From contig NZ_BAAARN010000001.1 of the NCBI RefSeq assembly GCF_039532215.1, positions 124,001-188,000 on the forward strand: DNA of 64,000 bases. Direction: 5' to 3'. Positions 59,150-64,000 of this stretch are shown one piece after another. The translations under genes were made by a program, and so were the position numbers. The notes under the pieces were generated by a model. The model had not been told where the DNA came from. It saw nothing but the letters and a program-made list of their open reading frames with translations, and ran no database searches. The number at the start of each line of letters is the position of its first letter. Positions within the stretch are counted from its first letter, which is position 1. Origin of the DNA: Pedococcus aerophilus. Lineage in GTDB: Bacteria > Actinomycetota > Actinomycetes > Actinomycetales > Dermatophilaceae.

Positions 59150-59226
59150 CGTCTCAGGTGGAACCCTGACGTCGCTGGGGGAGGCCCCCGATGGTCGTGG
59201 CCGTCGACCGCTGGCTGACTGGGGCC

Positions 59227-60153
59227 ATGACGAGAAACGCCTGGAGGCTGAGCGCCGCGTGGATGCTGCTGTTCGCGGGGATCCACACCTACTGGGGGCT
59301 CGGCGGCACGGGCCTCCTGCCGCCCGGGGTCGTGGTCACGGAGCACCCCGCGCTGCTGGTCATCGACCTCGTGGCGATCCCGCTGTGCCTCGCCGGCGCC
59401 GTGACCGCGTGGCTGCTGCGGCCCGGACAGCGCGCCGGCAAGCTGCGCCACCGGGCGTGGCTGCTGTGGCCGGCCCAGGTGGGCACGGCCGTGATGCTGG
59501 GCCACGTCCTGTCGAACATCGCCTTCGCCCTCCCGGGGGTCGCCGCAGGCAACGGGGTGAGCGACGCCCGGTGGCGGTACGTGCTGGTCTACGAGCCGTT
59601 CTGGCTGCTCGGCGGTCTCGCGCTGGGGGCGACGGTGGTCGCCTTCCGTCGGGAGCTCGCGACTCAGTCGCTCCAGCGGAACAGGCGCCGGGCGAGCGCG
59701 GTCGCGACTATGCCCCACACGGCCAGGACCGCCCAGTGGGCCGGGCTCGCGGCCCCGTCGACGAGTGCGGCGCGCAGGCTGTCGCCGAGCGCTGCCGACG
59801 GCAGCAGCCCGACGACCGGCGCGAACCGGTCCGGCAGCTCGCTGCCCGCCACGACCACCCCACCGAGGGCGAGCAGGACGAGCCACACGAGGTTGGCCAG
59901 GGCGAGCACGCCCTCGGCGCGCAGCGTCCCCCCGAGCAGGAGGGCGAGGGCCACGAACGCCCATGTGCCCAGCAGTGTCGAGACCAGCGCAGCCGGTATG
60001 CCGCCCCAGCGCGGCTCCCAGCCGAGCACGAGGCCGACCCCGGCGATGACGACGAACTGGAGGGCGATGACGGCGAGCACGGCGGTCGCCTTGGCCAGCA
60101 GGAGGCCGGTCCGCCCCAGCGGCGAGACGCCGAGCAGGCGCAGCACGCCGTAG
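59227..60153 (+). CDS. DUF3995-like membrane protein with a run-on C-terminus
   Basis: The first 145 or so residues (59227 to about 59670) look like a DUF3995 protein: four membrane helices, with AAWMLLFAGIHTYWGLGG as the first and a final helix ending in VVAFRRELA. Family members end there. In this frame no stop occurs, and the frame runs another 160 codons antisense through the ABC permease gene. That part is Arg/Ser/Pro/Thr-rich and has no look of a domain. Either the stop was lost by mutation or the annotated end is a sequencing-level frameshift. A start at ATG 59227 fits the family; 59191 is an alternative. Confidence 0.5.
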   Translation: MTRNAWRLSAAWMLLFAGIHTYWGLGGTGLLPPGVVVTEHPALLVIDLVAIPLCLAGAVTAWLLRPGQRAGKLRHRAWLLWPAQVGTAVMLGHVLSNIAFALPGVAAGNGVSDARWRYVLVYEPFWLLGGLALGATVVAFRRELATQSLQRNRRRASAVATMPHTARTAQWAGLAAPSTSAARRLSPSAADGSSPTTGANRSGSSLPATTTPPRASRTSHTRLARASTPSARSVPPSRRARATNAHVPSSVETSAAGMPPQRGSQPSTRPTPAMTTNWRAMTASTAVALASRRPVRPSGETPSRRSTP

Positions 60154-60446
60154 CGCCGGTCGAAGCCGACGGAGATGGCCTGTCCGGTGAAGGCCGACGA
60201 GATCACGCAGAGGGCCAGCACGCCGGGCACGACCAGGTCGACGCGGCGCCCCTGACCGACCGAGATGCCCGTGGTGTGGACGAGGCCGATGAGGACGGCG
60301 ACCGGCAGGACCAGGGCGACGAGCAGCTGCTCGCCGTTGCGCAGGAGCGTGGTGGCCTCGAACCGTGCCTGGGCCAGCACCCGGTCGCGGGCCCGCGCCG
60401 CTGCAGGCGTGACGCGGGTCTCCGGTGCGTCGGACGCGGCGCTCAT
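59664..60446 (-). CDS. ABC-2 type transporter permease
   Basis: The 260-residue protein has six membrane helices and the ABC-2 layout, with FEATTLLRNGEQLLVALVLP before the first helix (core FEATTLLRNGEQLL) and SVGFDRRYGVLRLLGVSPLGR in the second loop. With the neighbouring ATPase it makes an exporter. The ATG at 60446 overlaps the ATPase stop (ATGA). This pair next to ctaA is a conserved actinobacterial arrangement; its substrate is unknown and may relate to heme or cytochrome assembly. Confidence 0.88.
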   Translation of the reverse strand: MSAASDAPETRVTPAAARARDRVLAQARFEATTLLRNGEQLLVALVLPVAVLIGLVHTTGISVGQGRRVDLVVPGVLALCVISSAFTGQAISVGFDRRYGVLRLLGVSPLGRTGLLLAKATAVLAVIALQFVVIAGVGLVLGWEPRWGGIPAALVSTLLGTWAFVALALLLGGTLRAEGVLALANLVWLVLLALGGVVVAGSELPDRFAPVVGLLPSAALGDSLRAALVDGAASPAHWAVLAVWGIVATALARRLFRWSD

Positions 60447-61153
60447 GCGGCGGACCTGCGGGTCAGGGCGAAGTAGCGGTCCTCGAGGCGCTCGCCCGCG
60501 GTGACCTCGGCCAGCGAGCCCTGCGCGACGACCTGCCCGGAGGCGACGACGACGATGTGGTCGGCGAGGCGCTCGGCCTCCTCGAACGAGTGCGTCGTGA
60601 GGACGACCGCGGCGCCGGCATCCGCGACCTCCCGGACGAGGTCCCAGACGTCCAGCCGGGCGTGCGGGTCCAGCCCGGCACTCGGCTCGTCGAGGAACGC
60701 GACCTCGGGGCGTCCGACCAGGGCGGCCGCGAGCGCCACGCGTTGCTTCTGGCCACCGGAGAGGCGCCGGACCGAGGTGCTCGCGAAGTCGGCGATCCCG
60801 AGGCGGGTGACCAGCTCGTCGAGGGGAGCCGGGGCGGCATACAGCGAACGCAGGTGCCGCAGCAGGGGGAGGGGACGCGCGGCGTTCGGGAGGCCACCGT
60901 CCTGGAGCATCACGCCGACACGGGCGCGGTGGTCGGCGCCCGCGTTCCACGGGTCGGTGGACAGGACGCGGACCTCGCCGGCGTCACCGCGGCGCAGGCC
61001 CTCGCAGCACTCGACCATCGTCGTCTTGCCGGCGCCGTTCGGGCCGAGGACGGCGGTGACCTGCCCCGACTGCGCCGACCAGGAGGCCCCGTCGAGGGCG
61101 ACGACGCCGCCGTAGCGCTTGACGAGGCCGGACACGGCGACTGCAGGTGGCAC
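60443..61153 (-). CDS. ABC transporter ATP-binding protein
   Basis: The 236-residue ATPase has Walker A GPNGAGKTTMVE, Q-loop VGVMLQDGGLP, signature RLSGGQKQRVALAAALV, Walker B VAFLDEPSAGLDP and the switch His in LTTHSFEEAE. It pairs with the ABC-2 permease. Start GTG 61153 lies six bases from TACACT (61165-61160), so it is probably leaderless. Confidence 0.92.
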   Translation of the reverse strand: MPPAVAVSGLVKRYGGVVALDGASWSAQSGQVTAVLGPNGAGKTTMVECCEGLRRGDAGEVRVLSTDPWNAGADHRARVGVMLQDGGLPNAARPLPLLRHLRSLYAAPAPLDELVTRLGIADFASTSVRRLSGGQKQRVALAAALVGRPEVAFLDEPSAGLDPHARLDVWDLVREVADAGAAVVLTTHSFEEAERLADHIVVVASGQVVAQGSLAEVTAGERLEDRYFALTRRSAA

Positions 61154-61159
61154 GGCCCG

Positions 61160-61165
61160 AGTGTA
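61160..61165 (-). promoter_or_regulatory. -10 box of the ABC exporter operon
   Basis: TACACT on the minus strand is followed by six bases and the GTG at 61153. Confidence 0.6.
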
Positions 61166-61247
61166 GGTCCGCGCACGCCCGCGGCCCGCCTCGGGTGCTG
61201 CGGGGCCTCAGGCGGTCGTGCGACGCCAGGACGCGGGCCCGGACTGG

Positions 61248-61282
61248 GCACCTGCCCCATGTGGAGGGGCACCTCAGGCGCG
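61248..61282 (+). promoter_or_regulatory. 35-bp upstream element, copy 1
   Basis: This element and 61561-61595 agree at 28 of 35 bases. The conserved parts are GCA(C/T)CTGCCCCATGTGG, a 5-base gap and CACCTCAG, then CGCG. It lies 89 bases (start to start) before the first micro-protein gene. In this copy TGCCCC and GGGGCA also form an inverted repeat. Confidence 0.8.
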
Positions 61283-61289
61283 AAGTCTC

Positions 61290-61323
61290 GGTCCTGCCGC
61301 ACCCGCCCGGACGCGGCAGGACC
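61290..61323 (+). promoter_or_regulatory. leader hairpin touching the ribosome site
   Basis: A perfect 11-bp stem (61290-61300 with 61313-61323) ends directly at GAAGGAG (61324-61330), the ribosome site of the first micro-protein gene. Confidence 0.65.
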
Positions 61324-61336
61324 GAAGGAGTCGACC

Positions 61337-61528
61337 ATGAGCCTCACCGCCCACCCGTACGTCGTCCTCGCCGAGCAGCAGTGGAAGCAGCAGAGCCTCG
61401 GCCACGCGAACCTGGCGCCCCGTCGCCCGTCCAGGACCCGCATCCGGCTGCGGTCCGTGCTGGGACTCGCCCTGACAGGACTGCACGTCCAGCGGCACGA
61501 CGCACGGCACCGCGCACGGCCCGTCTGA
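61337..61528 (+). CDS. basic micro-protein 1 (63 residues)
   Basis: The product begins MSLTAHPYVVLAEQQWKQQS, is rich in Arg and His in its second half and ends RHDARHRARPV. There is no clear membrane helix, though a short hydrophobic patch (SVLGLALTGLHV) is present. The ATG has a good GAAGGAG six bases upstream. It resembles the next micro-protein: MS-x-x-A-x-P...AE near the start and LHxxRHxAR near the end. I do not recognise the family. It has its own 35-bp element upstream and a hairpin terminator downstream. Confidence 0.65.
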   Translation: MSLTAHPYVVLAEQQWKQQSLGHANLAPRRPSRTRIRLRSVLGLALTGLHVQRHDARHRARPV

Positions 61529-61534
61529 GGTGTC

Positions 61535-61555
61535 CCGGACCGGTCGCCGGTCCGG
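61535..61555 (+). terminator. terminator hairpin between the two micro-protein genes
   Basis: A perfect 9-bp stem (61535-61543 with 61547-61555) and a TCG loop lie six bases after the stop and six bases before the second 35-bp element. Confidence 0.8.
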
Positions 61556-61560
61556 ATAAG

Positions 61561-61595
61561 GCATCTGCCCCATGTGGCCCCCCACCTCAGCCGCG
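61561..61595 (+). promoter_or_regulatory. 35-bp upstream element, copy 2
   Basis: This is the second copy of the element at 61248-61282, with the same internal spacing, 84 bases (start to start) before the second micro-protein gene. Confidence 0.8.
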
Positions 61596-61644
61596 CAGCG
61601 TGGGACCCGTCGAAGCACCACCACGAGAAACCGAGGAGAACACC

Positions 61645-61821
61645 ATGAGCATCAGTGCAGACCCGCTGTCCGTCGCCGCCGAGGTCGCCTACCGCCGCGA
61701 GAGCCTGTCCGCCGGGCTGCCGACCGTGGGTCGGGCCCGTCGCCACCACGGCCTCGTCGAGAGCCTCCTGCAGCGCAGCCCCCGCCTGCACCACCGCCAC
61801 GGTGCCGCGCGTCCGGCCTGA
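61645..61821 (+). CDS. basic micro-protein 2 (58 residues)
   Basis: The product begins MSISADPLSVAAEVAYRRES and ends LHHRHGAARPA. It shares start and end patterns with micro-protein 1, so the two are probably a diverged duplication. The ATG has GAGGAG upstream. There is no membrane helix. No family recognised; the His/Arg-rich end could bind nucleic acid or metal (inference). Confidence 0.65.
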   Translation: MSISADPLSVAAEVAYRRESLSAGLPTVGRARRHHGLVESLLQRSPRLHHRHGAARPA

Positions 61822-61927
61822 CGTGGGCAGCGCGGCCGTCGTGGGCGTCGTGGGCACCGCGACAGGGTCCCCGTCGGCGCTTCGGACCCACCCCGCCGGG
61901 GCGAACGCCTCTGACATGATCGACGGC

Positions 61928-64000
61928 GTGGGTCTGGATGCCGGCGGGAGCAGCCTGTTCGTGGGGCGGGCCGAGGAGGCCCGCCGCCTCGTCGCCCTCA
62001 CCGGAGTGGGCTCGCCTGGGGTCGGTGGTCCTGGCGCCAGTGGTCCCGGTGCTGGTGGTCCCGGTGCTGGTGGTCCCGGTGCTCGTGGTCCCGGTGCCGG
62101 GGCTCCCGGTGCCAGGCACGGCAGCGTCGTCCTGTCCGGGGATGCGGGGATCGGCAAGACGCGCCTGCTCGCGGAGGTTGCCCGCACGGCCCGCGACCAG
62201 GGCTGGACGGTCCTCGTCGGGCACTGCCTGAGCGAGGCCGGGCAGTCGCTGCCCTACCTGCCCTTCCTCGAGCTGTTCGGCCGGCTCGAGGCGCTCGTCC
62301 CCGAGCAGGTCGAGCGATCCGCCAGAGCGCACCCCAGCCTGTCCCGGCTCCTGCCGGGCCACCGGTCGGAGGCCTACGCCCCGGGGATCCCCGGCGCGAA
62401 CGGGCCGAGTGCGAACGGCCCCGGCGCGAACGGCCCCGAGGCCACCGACCGCGGCGACCTCGTCGCAGCGGTGCACGCCGCCCTCGACGAGATCGGGGCC
62501 ACCACGCCCCTGCTCGTCGTCATCGAGGACGTCCACTGGGCCGACCAGTCCTCGCGCGACCTGCTGACCCTGCTGTTCACGCGCGGCTTCACCCACCCCG
62601 TGAGCGTCGTCGTCTCCTACCGCAGCGACGACCTGCACCGCCGACACCCGTTGCGCGCGACGCTGGCGCACTGGTCCCGGCTCGCCGAGGTCGAGCGCCT
62701 CGACCTGCCGCCGCTGCCCGACGCCGCGGTCCGCGAGCTCGTCCACGGTCTCCAGACGCACCCGCTCGACGACGGCGACGTCCGGGCCGTGGTCGAACGC
62801 GCCGAGGGCAACGCGTTCTTCGCCGAGGAGCTCGTGGCCGCCTCGGCCCTCGGGGGCGCCCGCCTCGCCGAGGACCTGTCGCGGCTGCTGCTCGTGCGCT
62901 TCGACCAGCTGGGTACATCGGGGCAGCACGTCGTGAGGATGGCCTCGGCCTCCGGACGGCACGTCTCCCACCGGCTGCTCGCCGCGGTCGCGGACCTCCC
63001 CGAGCACGAGCTCGACGCCGGGCTGCGCGACGCCGTGGAGCACCACGTCCTCGTGCCGCTCGACACCGGCGGGTACGCCTTCCGCCACGCGCTGCTCGGC
63101 GAGACGGTCTACGACGACCTGTTGCCGGGGGAGCGCGTGCGCGCCCACGAGAGGTATGCCGCGGCCCTCACCGCCGCCCTCACCGGAGATCGCGCGGCGG
63201 GGTCGTGGGCGGAGCTGGCGCGCCACGCCTCGGCCGCCGGGCAGCGGGACGTCGCCAGGGACGCCAGCGTCCGGGCGGGGGACGCCGCCCTGCGGATGGC
63301 CGGTCCCGAGGAGGCCTGGCGGCACTTCAGCCACGCCCTGTCGCTCACCCCGGACCACGCCCCGGACGACGAGGTGGACACGGTGACCCTGCGGGCGGCC
63401 GCCGCAGCCGTCGCCGTCGGGCGGCAGCACAAGGCGCTCGACCTGCTCCAGGAGCGCCTCGACCGGCGATCCGCCGATGCACCGCTGGTGGGGCGTGCCG
63501 AGCTGCTCGCCGCCCTCGCGACCGCCGCCCGCATCACCGAGAGCACCCTCGACACGCTGGCCACGACGACCGAGGGGCTGACGCTGCTGGATGGCGACGA
63601 CGGGCACCACCCCCGTGTGCGGGCCAAGCTCCTCGCAGCCCGGGTCCAGGCGCTCGCCGACCGAGGACGCGACGAGGAGGCCCTCGTCGGGATCGACGAG
63701 GCCGTGGCCGCCGCGCGGGCCGCAGGGCTCGACGAGCTCGCCGAGGAGGTGCGGGTGGTCGCCGCCCGCATCACGGAGAAGGCCGGTGATCCCGAGGGGT
63801 CGCGACGCGCCCTCGAGGCTCTCGTCAGCTCACCCGGCCCCCTCGGCGAGGCCGCCGAGGCCCGCGCCTTCCACCACCTCGGGTGGCTCCACCACCGCGC
63901 CGGGCGGCTCGACGAGGCCGTGGACGTCTACCTGCGGGGGACCCAGCGGGCCCGCACCGCGGGACGGCCGTGGGCGCCGTACGCCTTCGACGGTCGGCTC
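61928..64000 (+). CDS. large STAND/AAA-type ATPase regulator (incomplete, cut by window end)
   Basis: The frame is open to the last base; about 690 residues are visible. Residues about 10-30 start an AAA_16-type module (SLFVGRAEEARRLV), Walker A is GDAGIGKTRLLAE, Walker B LLVVIEDVHWADQSSRDLL, and after about residue 400 the protein is a run of helical TPR-like repeats. This is the layout of MalT/LuxR-type STAND regulators, whose DNA-binding helix-turn-helix lies at the C-terminus, beyond the window. I favour GTG 61928, seven bases after CATGAT, as a leaderless start; ATG 61916 is in frame. Two 15-bp tandem repeats interrupt the ATPase part. Confidence 0.8.
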   Translation, partial: MGLDAGGSSLFVGRAEEARRLVALTGVGSPGVGGPGASGPGAGGPGAGGPGARGPGAGAPGARHGSVVLSGDAGIGKTRLLAEVARTARDQGWTVLVGHCLSEAGQSLPYLPFLELFGRLEALVPEQVERSARAHPSLSRLLPGHRSEAYAPGIPGANGPSANGPGANGPEATDRGDLVAAVHAALDEIGATTPLLVVIEDVHWADQSSRDLLTLLFTRGFTHPVSVVVSYRSDDLHRRHPLRATLAHWSRLAEVERLDLPPLPDAAVRELVHGLQTHPLDDGDVRAVVERAEGNAFFAEELVAASALGGARLAEDLSRLLLVRFDQLGTSGQHVVRMASASGRHVSHRLLAAVADLPEHELDAGLRDAVEHHVLVPLDTGGYAFRHALLGETVYDDLLPGERVRAHERYAAALTAALTGDRAAGSWAELARHASAAGQRDVARDASVRAGDAALRMAGPEEAWRHFSHALSLTPDHAPDDEVDTVTLRAAAAAVAVGRQHKALDLLQERLDRRSADAPLVGRAELLAALATAARITESTLDTLATTTEGLTLLDGDDGHHPRVRAKLLAARVQALADRGRDEEALVGIDEAVAAARAAGLDELAEEVRVVAARITEKAGDPEGSRRALEALVSSPGPLGEAAEARAFHHLGWLHHRAGRLDEAVDVYLRGTQRARTAGRPWAPYAFDGRL
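62024..62113 (+). repeat. 15-bp coding tandem repeat, six units
   Basis: Units of GGTGGTCCCGGTGCT (with variants) occupy 62024-62113. They encode Gly-Gly-Pro-Gly-Ala pentapeptides between the start of the AAA module and its Walker A motif. Confidence 0.9.
62393..62437 (+). repeat. 15-bp coding tandem repeat, three units
   Basis: Units of GGCGCGAACGGCCCC (with variants) at 62393, 62408 and 62423 encode Gly-Ala-Asn-Gly-Pro repeats ahead of the Walker B region of the same protein. Confidence 0.85.

Overview
The window is chromosomal DNA of a high-GC Gram-positive bacterium of the Actinomycetota. The class call rests on RbpA, WhiA, OpcA, a mycothiol-type DinB/MDMPI enzyme, a Mn/TerC locus, and very high GC with many GTG starts. 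A Micrococcales member close to the Intrasporangiaceae is my best guess, but that is inference. Most of the window is two conserved core blocks with small accessory islands between them. I saw no tRNA, rRNA, CRISPR array, IS element, integrase or phage gene.

Layout. 1-4.4 kb: cell-envelope genes (end of a membrane protein, acyltransferase, large GT-C-like membrane protein, DUF3068/PorA-like protein). 4.7-7.1 kb: an MFS transporter and a SAM methyltransferase facing away from rpsA. 7.3-15.5 kb: rpsA, a 5'-truncated DUF4184 gene, a PPOX-type flavoprotein, coaE-grpB, two DUF202 membrane proteins, an MFS exporter and uvrB. 15.6-16.9 kb: a TerC-family metal exporter behind what looks like a yybP-ykoY manganese riboswitch. 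16.9-23.6 kb: EamA exporter, MBL-fold hydrolase, a histidine kinase with two LuxR-type response regulators, an MDMPI-like enzyme and a GH15 glucosidase. 23.6-26.8 kb: uvrA. 26.8-31.8 kb: a complete branched-chain amino acid ABC importer on the minus strand. 32.2-42.7 kb: Rieske protein, then uvrC-rapZ-yvcK-whiA-ugd, then gap-pgk-tpiA-secG-rbpA. 42.9-46.2 kb: a compact three-gene cassette (acyl-CoA dehydrogenase-like, PIG-L deacetylase/methyltransferase fusion, GT2 glycosyltransferase) of unknown product. 46.3-55 kb: minus-strand pentose-phosphate operon tkt-tal-pgi-zwf-opcA-pgl. 55.1-61.2 kb: ctaB, an ArsR/MFS pair with a strong palindromic operator, ctaA, a DUF3995 gene and an ABC exporter. 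61.2-64 kb: two tiny paralogous genes, each behind a copy of the same 35-bp upstream element, followed by a large STAND/AAA regulator cut by the window end.

How the genes work together. Lower glycolysis (gap-pgk-tpiA) and the oxidative plus non-oxidative pentose phosphate pathway lie close together, as is usual in actinobacteria, next to RapZ/YvcK/WhiA, which tie carbon status to wall synthesis and division. UvrA, UvrB and UvrC supply nucleotide-excision repair. CtaB and CtaA make heme O and heme A for cytochrome oxidase. Many adjacent genes overlap by 4 bases (ATGA or GTGA), which marks translationally coupled operons. Many first genes have a TANNNT-type -10 box only 6-7 bases before the start codon, the signature of leaderless mRNAs.

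The most interesting parts are the Mn-riboswitch candidate with a visible ribosome-binding-site switch and a duplicated half, the duplicated 35-bp element with two micro-proteins beside the STAND regulator, and the unassigned three-enzyme cassette at 42.9-46.2 kb.
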